A DNA stretch of 64,000 nucleotides from Neiella litorisoli (GTDB lineage: Bacteria; Pseudomonadota; Gammaproteobacteria; Enterobacterales; Neiellaceae), in NCBI RefSeq assembly GCF_014773395.1, contig NZ_JACXAF010000001.1, forward strand, positions 1-64,000. Reading direction: 5' to 3'. Positions 8,058 to 17,245 of the stretch are shown in pieces. The stretch's first letter is position 1; the number at the start of each line of letters is the position of its first letter. The translations under genes were made by a program, and so were the position numbers. The notes under the pieces are model-generated. The model saw only the letters and a program-made list of their open reading frames with translations, did not search any database and had not been told where the DNA came from.

Positions 8058-9095
8058 TTAAGTCTTAAGTTGCAGCGACTCACGCCGGATTAACTCAAAA
8101 TCAATGACGTGGCGATTACTCGCTCGCCGCTTGCTACGCTCGTCATTGAGTTTACCGGAACGGATCAGTTCAATCGCGGCTTCTGCCATTTCAGCAATAG
8201 GTTGGCGAATGGTGGTTAACGGTGGCCATAGCGTCGACGCCAATTCGACATCATCAAAGCCAACCACAGAGACATCGTCCGGCACGCTCAAGCCATGGAT
8301 ATGAGCAGCCGAGGTGACCGCCGCCGCCATGTCATCATTACTGGCAAAAATGGCGGTCGGCCGGTTCGCCAGCCCCAGCAACTTGGTTGCGGCTTGCAGA
8401 CCCGATTTATAGGTGAAGTAGCCTTGCTCGATATACTCAGGAGGAAAGTTAATACGATTTGAGCGCAGCGCATCCAAAAAGCCCTGATAACGCAACCGGC
8501 TAGCGCCCTGATTGGGATGCCCAATGATAAAGCCTATGTCACGATGCCCTGCTTCAATGATCTCATTGGTCATTTCGTACGCCGCTTGATAGTCATCCAT
8601 ACAGACATAGGGCGACGCTTCCAAGTCAACATCGGGCGCAATGCGGACAAAAGGAGTACCGCTTTGCTTGAGGGTTTCGAGCACTTCTGGTACATCGCAC
8701 AGCGGCGGCAACAGAATCACGCCATCAACGCGAGTGCTATTAACAAAATCTCGAGTTATCCGGACTTTGTCTTTCAGCTCCCCTTGGCATTCATCCACCA
8801 CCAGATGATAGCCAGAAGCTCGGCAGCGCTTTAGCGCCCCCAACAAAAACTGGCTGACATAGCCTTGGCTTGGGTTATCGTAGAGTAAACCAATGAAATA
8901 GCTTTTCGAGCCAGCCAATTGGCGAGCAGAGATATTAGGCCGGTAGTTAAGATCTTGCACTGCCGCCATCACTTTGGCTCGGGTCGAATCACTAACCTTA
9001 CTGTCATGATTCAATACCCGAGAAACGGTCATCTTCGAGACTCCCGCTCGCTCGGCAACATGCTGGATAGTAATATTCTTCTGCTCAGACTTCAT
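8058..9095 (-). CDS. LacI family transcriptional regulator
   Basis: A 345-residue repressor of the LacI/GalR family. The N-terminal helix-turn-helix and hinge are clear (ITIQHVAERAGVSKMTVSRV, then YRPNISARQLAGSKS), followed by a periplasmic-binding-protein-like effector domain containing FASNDDMAAAV and VVGFDDVELAS. The ligand is probably a sugar, but is not predictable here. The ATG at 9095 is preferred over the GTG at 9104, which is too close to the AAAGGA. A perfect 14-bp palindrome lies 46 bases upstream of the start and could be its own operator, also covering the divergent gene at 9388. Confidence 0.93.
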   Translation of the reverse strand: MKSEQKNITIQHVAERAGVSKMTVSRVLNHDSKVSDSTRAKVMAAVQDLNYRPNISARQLAGSKSYFIGLLYDNPSQGYVSQFLLGALKRCRASGYHLVVDECQGELKDKVRITRDFVNSTRVDGVILLPPLCDVPEVLETLKQSGTPFVRIAPDVDLEASPYVCMDDYQAAYEMTNEIIEAGHRDIGFIIGHPNQGASRLRYQGFLDALRSNRINFPPEYIEQGYFTYKSGLQAATKLLGLANRPTAIFASNDDMAAAVTSAAHIHGLSVPDDVSVVGFDDVELASTLWPPLTTIRQPIAEMAEAAIELIRSGKLNDERSKRRASNRHVIDFELIRRESLQLKT

Positions 9096-9140
9096 AACAA
9101 CCACTAGTCCTTTCGATAATGCAATTTCAAGTCAGGTTCA

Positions 9141-9154
9141 TGTTATCGATAACA
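9141..9154. promoter_or_regulatory. LacI-type palindromic operator
   Basis: The sequence TGTTATCGATAACA is a perfect 14-bp palindrome with a central CG, the standard layout of LacI/GalR family operators. It lies in the 290-base divergent region between the lacI-type gene and the periplasmic binding-protein-like gene, 46 bases from the lacI start, which suggests autorepression and perhaps control of the divergent gene. Confidence 0.65.
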
Positions 9155-9387
9155 GAGAAAACCAGACTAAAACGATTTCATCTCAAACTGGCGACAAGAA
9201 TAACGCGAAATCGACATGGAGCAACACAACTATTTCATAGCAAATCGCAATATTCTTACAAAACCACAGCCAATTTCCGCTAATTCTGGCTCGCCATCAT
9301 AAATTGAAAATCAAACTCGAGTTTCGCCAAAATCGAGTCAGTACCATCATCGATGACTAATGTGACAACGAAATGGTGGTATTGGAC

Positions 9388-10275
9388 ATGAAGTGGTTAT
9401 CTATATCTTGCGCATGGCTAAAGCAAGGAATTGTTTTAACACTAACTTTATTTGTTACCGGATTTGTTACCGGCGCCTTCGCCACAGATACAATCCGCTA
9501 TCTGCCGGTCAAAGAACCCAAAGACAAATACCCTTTTGAACTGGTTCAATTTGTCCTTTCGAAGCTCGATAAAAGCTATGATTACACCGCGGTTGAGTTT
9601 GAACAGATGTCCGTCAATCGGCAGATTTCCGAGCTGAACAGCGGTCAGATTTCTTTCGTTAACTTTGCAACCAACGAAGATATTGAATCGCAATTGCGGC
9701 CAATTCGCATCCCTATTTTAAAAGGCTTGCTCGGCCATCGGATCTTCATTATCCGCAATGGCGATCAACATCGCTTCGCCAACATCAATTCGCTGACCGA
9801 ACTCAAGCAATTATCAGCAGGCCAAGGCCGTTTTTGGTCAGACACTAACGTACTCAAAAGCGCCGGTCTGACAACGGTTGATCCAGTGAAATATTTTAGT
9901 TTGTTCCATATGCTCGAAGGGGGCCGTTTTGATTATTTTCCCCGCGCAGTCCACGAACCCTTCTCTGAAATCGCCTCTCGCCCAGAGCTAAACCTAGCGG
10001 TGGAGCCCAAACTGATGTTGGTTTACCCGCTACCCATGTACATTTTTGTGTCAAAAAACAACGAACAGTTGGCTCAGGATATTGAACAAGGATTTGAAAT
10101 GGCGATTGCCGATGGCTCGTTCGATCAATGGTTCTTCGCTCACCCGTTGATTCAGGATGTGCTAGATAAGGTCAAGATTGCAGAGCGCACAGTTCTGCGC
10201 ATTAATAACCCACACTTACCGGCGGCAACACCGTTACACCGAAAAGAACTCTGGCTAGATACCGAGACGCTGTAA
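9388..10275 (+). CDS. Periplasmic solute-binding protein family 3-like
   Basis: A ~295-residue exported protein. The signal peptide runs MKWLSISCAWLKQGIVLTLT with a hydrophobic core to about residue 32 (GAFA-TDTIRY). The mature part has the two-lobe pattern of type 2 periplasmic binding proteins of the SBP_bac_3 kind (IRYLPVKEPKD near the start; KLDKSYDYTAVEF; MLEGGRFDYFPRAV near the hinge; ADGSFDQWF near the end). No ABC permease lies beside it, and such orphan proteins in this group often serve as sensors or are of unknown role. The ATG at 9373 is an alternative start without a ribosome site. It is divergent from the LacI gene and converges on xylA. Confidence 0.75.
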   Translation: MKWLSISCAWLKQGIVLTLTLFVTGFVTGAFATDTIRYLPVKEPKDKYPFELVQFVLSKLDKSYDYTAVEFEQMSVNRQISELNSGQISFVNFATNEDIESQLRPIRIPILKGLLGHRIFIIRNGDQHRFANINSLTELKQLSAGQGRFWSDTNVLKSAGLTTVDPVKYFSLFHMLEGGRFDYFPRAVHEPFSEIASRPELNLAVEPKLMLVYPLPMYIFVSKNNEQLAQDIEQGFEMAIADGSFDQWFFAHPLIQDVLDKVKIAERTVLRINNPHLPAATPLHRKELWLDTETL

Positions 10276-10302
10276 CATCTGGGCGTAACAACAAACAAAA
10301 AA

Positions 10303-10323
10303 GGGGGCATCTCAGATGCCCCC
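10303..10323 (-). terminator. xylA terminator
   Basis: GGGGGCAT (10303-10310) pairs with ATGCCCCC (10316-10323) across a 5-nt loop. The A-run at 10297-10302 is a U-tract on the minus strand, so it terminates xylA; it lies between the stops of the convergent genes. Confidence 0.8.
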
Positions 10324-10356
10324 CCAAATTCATCATGAAACTGAAGTTTCTTGCGC

Positions 10357-11676
10357 TTATTTGCAAAGCACCTTGTTGACGACGTTTTCCAGATACTCTT
10401 GCTTACCAGAAACGTGTTTCGGATCGATTTCGTTGTCGAGGGCATATTTAGCAATGCTCTCTAGCGACTGATCACCTGCCAGAATGCTCTTGCCAAAATC
10501 TTGGCTCCAACCGGCGTAGCGGTCTGCAACATTCTGACCCAGCACGTCGTTATCCAACAATTCGGCAGCGCGCTCAAGTGAGTATGCCAACGTATCCATC
10601 GCTCCCACATGACCGTGGAAGAAGTCTGCTTTATCAACTGATTGACGACGCAGTTTGGTATCAAACATGCAGCCCCCCGTGGTGAAGCCACCCGCTTTTA
10701 GGATGTCATACAGAACTGGAGTCCACTCTTCAACGCTGTTAGGGAACTGATCCGTATCCCAACCCAACTGGTAGTCACCACGGTTGGCATCAATAGAACC
10801 AAACAGACCCAGAGAAATCGCAGTGGCAATTTCGTGCTGGAATGAGTGAGTCGCCAGCGTTGCATGGTTCACTTCGATGTTTACTTTGATTTCATTTTCC
10901 AAGCCAAACTGCTTGAGGAAGCCGTAAACAGTCGCAGTGTCATAGTCGTACTGATGCTTAGTTGGCTCAGCTGGCTTAGGCTCAATCAACAGCGTGCCGT
11001 CGAAGCCAATCTTGTGCTTGTGCTCAACAACCATTTGCATGAAACGACCCAACTGCTCACGCTCTTGGCGCAAGTCAGTGTTCAGCAGTGTTTCGTAACC
11101 TTCACGACCGCCCCACAGCACGTAGTTTGCACCACCAAGATCTTTGGTTGCATTCATCGCGGTGAATACTTGCGTTGCCGCATAAGCAAAGACTTCTGGA
11201 TTCGGGTTAGACGCAGCGCCGCTCATGTAACGAGGATGAGAGAAGGCGTTGGCCGTACCCCACATCAATTTCATGCCGGTTTCTTCTTGTTTCTTGGCCA
11301 AGTAATCCATCATCACGGCCATGTTGGCGCTGTACTCTTTGATGGAGTTGCCTGCCGGCGTTACGTCAACGTCGTGGAATGAGTAGTAAGGCACGCCCAA
11401 TTTGGTGAAGAATTCAAAGGCTACATCGGCTTTCGCTTTGGCCATTTCTATTTCGTCGCCAGGTTGCAACCAAGGACGATCGAAGGTGCCAGCGCCAAAA
11501 ATATCAAAGCCGTTCCAGCAGAAGTTGTGCCAGTAACACGCTGCAAAACGCAGGTGTTCTTTCATGGTGCGGCCTGCAACGACTTTGTTTTCGTCGTAAA
11601 AGCGGAACGCTAATGGGTTTTCAGTCTCCGGACCTTCGTATTGGATTTTGCCAATACCTTCAAAATATTCGCTCAT
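10357..11676 (-). CDS. xylA: Xylose isomerase
   Basis: XylA converts D-xylose to D-xylulose in the cytoplasm and needs divalent metals. The protein is 439 residues, the normal length of the class II (E. coli-like) enzyme. The catalytic His101 and Asp104 lie in [13 protein letters not shown]; metal ligands are in [16 protein letters not shown] and IEVNHATLA. The ATG at 11676 (MSEYFEG) has TGGAG six bases upstream; an ORF extension to 11703 is unlikely. It is transcribed in the same direction as xylB but is separated from it by an ~890-base repeat array and a terminator, so it probably has its own promoter, likely controlled by XylR. Confidence 0.97.
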   Translation of the reverse strand: MSEYFEGIGKIQYEGPETENPLAFRFYDENKVVAGRTMKEHLRFAACYWHNFCWNGFDIFGAGTFDRPWLQPGDEIEMAKAKADVAFEFFTKLGVPYYSFHDVDVTPAGNSIKEYSANMAVMMDYLAKKQEETGMKLMWGTANAFSHPRYMSGAASNPNPEVFAYAATQVFTAMNATKDLGGANYVLWGGREGYETLLNTDLRQEREQLGRFMQMVVEHKHKIGFDGTLLIEPKPAEPTKHQYDYDTATVYGFLKQFGLENEIKVNIEVNHATLATHSFQHEIATAISLGLFGSIDANRGDYQLGWDTDQFPNSVEEWTPVLYDILKAGGFTTGGCMFDTKLRRQSVDKADFFHGHVGAMDTLAYSLERAAELLDNDVLGQNVADRYAGWSQDFGKSILAGDQSLESIAKYALDNEIDPKHVSGKQEYLENVVNKVLCK

Positions 11677-11733
11677 GATTAACTCCAGGTAGTTTGGGTC
11701 CAAAGTCTTTGGACGCGTTTCGTGAGGCTATAT

Positions 11734-11759
11734 TGGTTGGCGGGACTGGTTCTCGCAAT
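11734..11759. promoter_or_regulatory. Candidate XylR operator upstream of xylA
   Basis: Two TGGTT elements occur 13 bases apart (11734 and 11747), the first continuing as TGGTTGGC, 58-84 bases upstream of the xylA start. The same TGGTTGGC element with the same 13-base period is found upstream of xylB at 14106-14131. The shared spacing suggests an AraC-type activator site, but this is inferred from only two sites. Confidence 0.35.
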
Positions 11760-11936
11760 TACGTTATTTGCAGGCATTGTTGTGTAATTTTTTATTTTTG
11801 TGTTGAGTTCACAAAAATGTTCTCAAAGCCCTCTGTGATAGGCGTTTCATGGATTTAATCCATAATGAATATTCGTAAAATCAGCTTCGAAGTTTGGCAA
11901 ATAACATAATCCGATAAGAAGGCTGACTTTGGCTAA

Positions 11937-12500
11937 CTCTCCTAAATAGCTCGGTGCACTGATTGAAAAGTCAGGCTTCAGCGAGTATCGGTGCGTTAGG
12001 CAGCAGGGACGCTGCCTGCCGAGCGCCCCATGGATGGGCTCGCAGCGTCAGCGATAATTGTTGAGGGCTGGCTTTAGCTTTCGCTCATAACCGGAACCCA
12101 TCGAGCAGCCAAAGCGATGAAAACAAGACGCCGTTAAATCTTCCCTGATGGCTCTACTGCCGCTTCCCTGCGGCAGAAGCTTGTATTCCTAACTTTGACA
12201 ACTCTCCTAAACAGCTCCATGAACTGATTGAAAAGTCAGAATTCAGCAAGTATCGGTGCGTCAGGCTGCAAGGACACTGCCTGCCGAGCGCCCCATGGAT
12301 GGGCTTTCAGCGTCAGCGATAATTGCTGAGGGCTGGCTTTAGCTTTCGCTCATAGCCGGAACCTATCGAGCAGCTCGGTGAACGGTTTGAAAAGTCAGGC
12401 TTCAGCGAGTATCGGTGCGTCAGGCAGCAAGGACGCTGCCTGCCGAGCGCCCCATGGATGGGCTTGTAGCGTCAGCGATAATTGCTGAGGGCTGGCTTAC
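11937..12500. repeat. Structured intergenic repeat array A (three copies)
   Basis: The gap between xylA and xylB holds three copies of a ~120-base block (landmark GTATCGGTGCG at 11985, 12250 and 12409). After the first copy there is one copy of a second block (12070-12190) with the hairpin CTGCCGCTTCCCTGCGGCAG. The same two blocks, inverted, make up the array at 20597-21640. Each first block contains a stem-loop of the type AGGCAGC-N6-GCTGCCT. No convincing open reading frame with a ribosome site lies in it. The rest of the gap near xylA (11677-11930) contains its promoter region. Confidence 0.85.
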
Positions 12501-12525
12501 CAACCCGCTAAGTCACAACAAAAAA

Positions 12526-12543
12526 GCCCAGCGTCAGCTGGGC
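12526..12543 (-). terminator. xylB terminator
   Basis: GCCCAGC (12526-12532) pairs with GCTGGGC (12537-12543) across a GTCA loop, with an A-run at 12519-12525 that is a U-tract on the minus strand. It lies just beyond the xylB stop and separates xylB from the repeat array and xylA. Confidence 0.8.
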
Positions 12544-12566
12544 AAATAGAGGAAGAGCATCAAACT

Positions 12567-14018
12567 CTAAAACAGATCCTGTACTCGCGCATACAACGTC
12601 TTGAAGGTCCCTCGGCGGGCTTGATAGGTGGCCACATCCGCCGCCACAGGTTGATGGGTTTCCACCAGTTCTGGTACGGGACAAATCTCTTCAATCGGCG
12701 TCTCTGGATTCATCGCCAATCGCGCCAAACGAGCAGCACCGAGCGCCGGACCAACATCGCCACCTTTACGGTAGACCAGATTCTGCTCCAAAATGCTCGC
12801 CAACATTTGGCGCCACCCAGGGCTACGAGCACCACCGCCAATCAAGCTGACTTCTTGCGGTTTCACACCACTGGCATGAAGCGCATCAAAGCCATCAGCA
12901 AACGCAAAACCGACGCCCTCAAGCACAGCTCGAGTCATCGCCGCACGGTCAGTTTCGTGAGTTAAACCAAAGAACATGCCCTTGGCATTGGGATTATTGT
13001 GTGGTGTACGCTCACCCGACAAATAAGGCAGGAAGAACGGATCATCGGCTTTCGGGCTAAAGCGGTCCAGCTCATCAAGCATTTCTGGCACCCCAGTCTT
13101 ACCGGTTGCGTTATCCAACCAAGCCAAACAAGATGCCGCACTGAGATGTACCGACATCAAATGCCAAGTTTTCGGAAGCGCATGACAAAAAGCATGAACC
13201 GCTGAATCAGGGTTCGCGCTGAAACCATCGCTCACGGCAAAGTAAACACCGGAGGTACCAAGCGACAACATCGCTTGCCCCGGCTGGGTCAAGCCAACAC
13301 CAACGGCACCAGCAGCATTGTCACCACCACCGGCAATGACCGCTACTTTGGCCAAGCCCCAGCGTTGTGCTAACTCATCGCTCAGATGACCAGTGATTTC
13401 ACTACCTTCATACAGCGCAGGCATGTGCTCACGGGTCAAGCCACAAGCGTCCAGCATGGCGTCGCTCCAATCTCGGGTCGCCACATCCATCCAACTGGTG
13501 CCCGCAGAATCCGACATATCAGAAGCGAAGTCGCCGGTCAGTTTGAATCTTAGGTAGTCTTTTGGCAGCAGTACCTTATCGATTTTGGCAAAAATACTGG
13601 CCTCATGGCGCTGTACCCACAACAATTTCGGTGCGGTAAAACCAGGCATCACAATGTTGCCGGTGATCTCCCGAGCATTGGGCACTGCCTTTTCGATTAG
13701 CTCACATTCTTCAGCACAGCGGCCATCATTCCACAGAATTGCTGGGCGCAGCACATCACCGTTTTTGTCTAACAAAGTCGCACCGTGCATCTGACCACTC
13801 ATGCCAATGGCTGTCACCTGACTTAAGTGACCACCGGCTTTTAATGCATCCACGGCTTGTACGGTGGCGTCCCACCAATCTTGAGGGTTTTGTTCCGACC
13901 ACAGTGGATAAGGACGAGAAATCGGCAAGCTAACGGTTTCTGAAGCGACCACCTGATCCTGATCATTCAGAACCACCACTTTCACCCCGGACGTGCCTAG
14001 GTCGATGCCAATGTACAT
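12567..14018 (-). CDS. xylB: Xylulokinase
   Basis: XylB phosphorylates D-xylulose to xylulose 5-phosphate for the pentose phosphate pathway. The 483-residue protein is a typical FGGY kinase: the phosphate 1 motif MYIGIDLGTSGVKVV at the N terminus, MSGQMHG at about residue 75, the catalytic aspartate in ILWNDGRC, and the FGGY signature-like LSLIGGGARSPGWRQM near residue 395. The start has AAGGAG-like sequence (AAAGGAGAACAGC) upstream. It is divergent from xylR with ~265 bases between the start codons, which hold candidate operators. Confidence 0.97.
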   Translation of the reverse strand: MYIGIDLGTSGVKVVVLNDQDQVVASETVSLPISRPYPLWSEQNPQDWWDATVQAVDALKAGGHLSQVTAIGMSGQMHGATLLDKNGDVLRPAILWNDGRCAEECELIEKAVPNAREITGNIVMPGFTAPKLLWVQRHEASIFAKIDKVLLPKDYLRFKLTGDFASDMSDSAGTSWMDVATRDWSDAMLDACGLTREHMPALYEGSEITGHLSDELAQRWGLAKVAVIAGGGDNAAGAVGVGLTQPGQAMLSLGTSGVYFAVSDGFSANPDSAVHAFCHALPKTWHLMSVHLSAASCLAWLDNATGKTGVPEMLDELDRFSPKADDPFFLPYLSGERTPHNNPNAKGMFFGLTHETDRAAMTRAVLEGVGFAFADGFDALHASGVKPQEVSLIGGGARSPGWRQMLASILEQNLVYRKGGDVGPALGAARLARLAMNPETPIEEICPVPELVETHQPVAADVATYQARRGTFKTLYARVQDLF

Positions 14019-14105
14019 GCTGTTCTCCTTTGAGAAATCTGTTCACTTGATTGGGTTCGCAGCGCATTAGCATTGGTGTATCACCAAGACACAACTGCGG
14101 TTTTA

Positions 14106-14131
14106 TGGTTGGCAATCGTGGTTGGCAATGG
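14106..14131. promoter_or_regulatory. Candidate XylR operator between xylB and xylR
   Basis: Tandem direct repeat TGGTTGGCAATCG / TGGTTGGCAATGG (14106-14118 and 14119-14131), 12 of 13 bases identical, about 88-113 bases upstream of xylB and ~150 upstream of xylR. The same motif and period appear upstream of xylA. This arrangement fits a dimeric AraC-family activator such as XylR. Confidence 0.45.
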
Positions 14132-14282
14132 CTTTTTAATCAATGATGAAATTTATTAGTCCCTATTCTCGTTTTTGGTCATTGTGAATTGTCTCACATT
14201 GATTTCAACGCTAGCGTACAGCTCCATGTGCCCGTTAACATTGGGCTGTAACATTGCCTGCAGTCACAGCAAGAGGTCGACA

Positions 14283-15506
14283 GTGTTCTCAAAGCGATAT
14301 GGCATTACTTTGCTTTTCAACGCCAATAAAGTGTATGACCGCCAAGTCATCGAAGGGATTGGCGAATACTTACAAGCCTCGCAAGCCGATTGGGATATCT
14401 TCTTTGAGGATGACTTTCGCTGTCGCATTGATCGCATTCGCGATTGGATGGGTGATGGCATTATTGCCGACTACGATGATCCTGAAATCGTCGCTGCCAC
14501 CAAAGATCTCGACATTCCCGTGATTGGCGTCGGCGGCTCTTACCATGATCCCAGTAAGTACCCGAATATGCCGTATGTGGCGACCGATAATGCTGGGCTA
14601 GTGAAAGCCGCTTATGAGCATCTAAGAGAAAAAGGCCTTGAGCAGTTTGCCTTTTATGGCTTGCCGGAATCGCCACAAATGCGCTGGGCACAAGAGCGCG
14701 AATTAGCCTTTAAAGAGCTAGTGCAAGCCGACGGCTACAATGGCGAAGTCTACCGCGGTACGCTCACTACACCAGAGAACTGGCGTTATGCCATGAATCG
14801 CATTGCCGATTGGCTACAGCGCTTGCCTCACCCGATCGGCATCATTGCAGTCACCGATGCCCGCGCTCGTCATCTGCTGCAAGTATGTGAGCGCCTCGGC
14901 TTGATCGTGCCGGATAAAGTTGCTGTCATCGGCATCGACAACGAAGATTTAGCGCGCTACCTGACCCGAGTGCCGCTGAGTTCGGTCAATCAAGGCTGCA
15001 AAAACATGGGCTATGAAGCGGCCAAGTTGCTCCATCGCGAGTTGCAAGACAAGCCGGTGAAACGATCGCGCATCTTGATCCCACCGCAAGGCGTGGTCGA
15101 GCGCCAATCAACCGATTTCAAAGCACTGAAAGACGCCTATGTGATTCAAGCCATGCACTTTATTCGTCACAACGCCTGTAAAGGAATTAAAGTCGATCAA
15201 GTGCTCGATTTTGTTGGCATTTCTCGCTCAAACCTAGAAAAACGGTTTCGCGATGAGCGCGGCCATTCCATCCACACTGAAATCCATGAATCGAAGCTCC
15301 AGCGCGCCCAGCAACTGCTCCGTAGCTCAGAATTGCCAACCGCCGAAATTGCCAGCTTATGTGGTTATCCGTCGTTACAATATATGTATGCAGTGTTCAA
15401 AAAAGATCTGGGCCAGACTCCCAAGGAATATCGCAACAATCGCAGTGATGGCACTTTAGATCCGGACGATACCCAAGACGAAGTATTACTCGCTGATGAT
15501 GGCTAA
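14283..15506 (+). CDS. xylR: Xylose operon activator XylR (AraC family)
   Basis: XylR activates xylose genes when D-xylose is bound. The 407-residue protein aligns by eye along its length with E. coli XylR: KRYGITLLFNANKVYDRQV at the start, a LacI-like sugar-binding domain (VGVGGSYHD, FAFYGLPES, GIIAVTDARARH, VIGIDNEDLARYL) and two C-terminal AraC helix-turn-helices (FVGISRSNLEKRF and IASLCGYPSLQYMY). The GTG at 14283 is taken as start because homology begins exactly there and AAGAGG lies six bases upstream; the open frame to 14175 would add 36 unrelated residues. It is divergent from xylB. Confidence 0.95.
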   Translation: MFSKRYGITLLFNANKVYDRQVIEGIGEYLQASQADWDIFFEDDFRCRIDRIRDWMGDGIIADYDDPEIVAATKDLDIPVIGVGGSYHDPSKYPNMPYVATDNAGLVKAAYEHLREKGLEQFAFYGLPESPQMRWAQERELAFKELVQADGYNGEVYRGTLTTPENWRYAMNRIADWLQRLPHPIGIIAVTDARARHLLQVCERLGLIVPDKVAVIGIDNEDLARYLTRVPLSSVNQGCKNMGYEAAKLLHRELQDKPVKRSRILIPPQGVVERQSTDFKALKDAYVIQAMHFIRHNACKGIKVDQVLDFVGISRSNLEKRFRDERGHSIHTEIHESKLQRAQQLLRSSELPTAEIASLCGYPSLQYMYAVFKKDLGQTPKEYRNNRSDGTLDPDDTQDEVLLADDG

Positions 15507-15609
15507 ACGAAGCTGAACCTGCGCTGAATCAATTGGTTAATCAAATTGAACAAAGGCTAAACTCAGTCTAACCTTTAGCTATCAAACGGTTAAGGTTAAG
15601 GGGTTCAGA

Positions 15610-16383
15610 ATGTTAAAGCAGGTTCGTACAGTGATTGTTGCTAGCGTGTTGTCACTGACGTCATTCGCTGCTCTCAGCGCATCCGTAACGCTGAAAGATG
15701 GTCGTGTTATTGAAGGCAATGTGGTCTCCCAGCAGGGCGATCAACTAGTGATCGACAGCAATGGCATTGAAATCAAATTGCCAAAATCACAAGTGCAAAG
15801 CATTGACATGACCGGCACGGCAACCCCAGCTGTCGCTCCAGCCACAGCGCCTGCACAACCGCAAGCGGCCGCCCCGGCTCCGCAAGCGCAACAACCGGCA
15901 ATGGTTCCAGCTGGCACCTCGTTTACCATTCGCACCACGCAAACCCTGTCGACTCGTCAGAATGGCAATGGCCAACGCTTTAGTGGCGTACTGGAGGCTG
16001 ATTTGGTAGCGAGCAACGGCACCGTAATGGCGCCACGTGGCTCGCAGGTCTATGGTCGCGTGGTCAACTCCCAGAGTTCAGGTCGAATGACTGGCACCGC
16101 GTCGATGTCGCTGGAAGTCACAGAAATTATGGTCAACAACCAAATGAAAGCCGTGGTCACACAAACCTTAAATGCGACATCGGGTCAAAGTGAAGGGCGT
16201 CGGACGCTGGGTCGAACCGCAGGCGCAGCAGCAATTGGTGGTTTGATTGACGGTAGTGACGGCGCTAAAACCGGTGCAAAAGTTGGTTTGGGCGCATCGT
16301 TGCTGACTCGCGGTAACGCGGTTGAGATCCCAAATGGCACCCTGATGGACTTTCAACTGCGCGCGCCATTCCAAGGTTTATAA
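15610..16383 (+). CDS. Exported protein with Ala/Pro linker, 257 aa
   Basis: The N terminus is a signal peptide (VIVASVLSLTSFAALSA-SV). The mature protein begins with a small beta domain (VTLKDGRVIEGNVVSQQGDQ), then a low-complexity Ala/Pro/Gln linker (about residues 73-97), then a beta-rich domain starting at VPAGTSFTIRTTQTL and ending in NGTLMDFQLRAP. A Gly/Ala-rich segment (GAAAIGGLIDGSDGAKTGAK) resembles the glycine-zipper stretches of envelope proteins. The two ends, with PAGT and IPNGTLMDF, resemble the TrbI/YscW-type beta domains of secreted envelope proteins, but I cannot name a family. It is probably monocistronic, 100 bases from xylR and convergent with the thiamine operon. Confidence 0.72.
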   Translation: MLKQVRTVIVASVLSLTSFAALSASVTLKDGRVIEGNVVSQQGDQLVIDSNGIEIKLPKSQVQSIDMTGTATPAVAPATAPAQPQAAAPAPQAQQPAMVPAGTSFTIRTTQTLSTRQNGNGQRFSGVLEADLVASNGTVMAPRGSQVYGRVVNSQSSGRMTGTASMSLEVTEIMVNNQMKAVVTQTLNATSGQSEGRRTLGRTAGAAAIGGLIDGSDGAKTGAKVGLGASLLTRGNAVEIPNGTLMDFQLRAPFQGL

Positions 16384-16387
16384 AACC

Positions 16388-17245
16388 TCACTTTGGTAGT
16401 AACTGCCGAACTAACGCTCGAGTTGGTTCGGCGGCTTCACTGGGCATCACCGCCCAATACCAGCAATAACACATCACTCGATACAAACAACATGCTTGGT
16501 CTAACTGAGCTTTGGTCACGCTGGCGCCATACCGCTGTTCGAACGAGGCTTTCAGCTCAGGCCAATCGCTTGCCGAGACTAAACCGCTCCGTTGCAAACT
16601 GGCTAATTCCAGCGGCATTTCACTCAGCGCCAAGTATTCAAAGTCAACCAGATAGGCCCGCTCTGGGGTCATTAACACATTACCCCGATGCCAATCGAGA
16701 AAAGACGGAATAACCGGCCAGCAATAGCGGCTTAGTTGCGCCAGCGCTTGCTCGCCAAGCTCAACTATTTGCTCAAACTCAACTTGCAGCCCGGCCAGTT
16801 GCGCGCCAATTCGTTGAGAAATGGCCTTCCTCGCTTGGGTTTTGTAAACCGCTAAACGTTGTTGTTGATCCATGGTCCGGCAGACCGGCAGCGTTGCCAC
16901 ACCTTGGGTCAGCTCAATCAGTTGCTGCACCGATGGCTGCAGCGCAGGTTGTTCAGTCACATACTCCGATAGAAAAAAACGCTGCTGTTGATCAACATAG
17001 TAGAGTTCAGGAGTAAGTCCTTGCTCACTGGCTGCCACAAGGCAAGCATGCTCATGTTGACGATCAACCCAAGGTTTACTCTGGGGCCGGTCGATCCGCA
17101 AATAACGAGTTGTGCCATCAGTTAGAATGAGCTGAAAACTGCGGTGACTTAACCCTTGCTGCAATGGCCGACAACTGCGCAGCGGGCTAAGATAGGCCTG
17201 CGCCACGCAGTCTTCTGGCGTGAGTAATTCAGGCAAGCTGGGCAC
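16388..17245 (-). CDS. Thiamine kinase-like (APH/choline kinase fold) phosphotransferase
   Basis: Last gene of the TPP-riboswitch operon, so thiamine is the expected substrate, as for ThiK, which makes thiamine phosphate during salvage. The kinase fold is recognisable: SHRSFQLIL in the N-lobe, LDWHRGN at about residue 184 as the catalytic loop and YLVDFEYLAL as the Mg2+-binding DFE segment. The first histidine of the usual HxDxHxGN loop is replaced by Phe, while the catalytic Asp and Asn remain. The start is uncertain: the open frame reaches 17314 inside pnuT, but GTG at 17245 or TTG at 17236, both overlapping the pnuT end slightly, are more plausible. Neither has a clear ribosome site. Confidence 0.75.
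   Translation of the reverse strand: MPSLPELLTPEDCVAQAYLSPLRSCRPLQQGLSHRSFQLILTDGTTRYLRIDRPQSKPWVDRQHEHACLVAASEQGLTPELYYVDQQQRFFLSEYVTEQPALQPSVQQLIELTQGVATLPVCRTMDQQQRLAVYKTQARKAISQRIGAQLAGLQVEFEQIVELGEQALAQLSRYCWPVIPSFLDWHRGNVLMTPERAYLVDFEYLALSEMPLELASLQRSGLVSASDWPELKASFEQRYGASVTKAQLDQACCLYRVMCYCWYWAVMPSEAAEPTRALVRQLLPK

Noticed and set aside
10846-11382. 178-codon open frame antisense to xylA
   Set aside because: A shadow of the highly conserved xylA coding frame.
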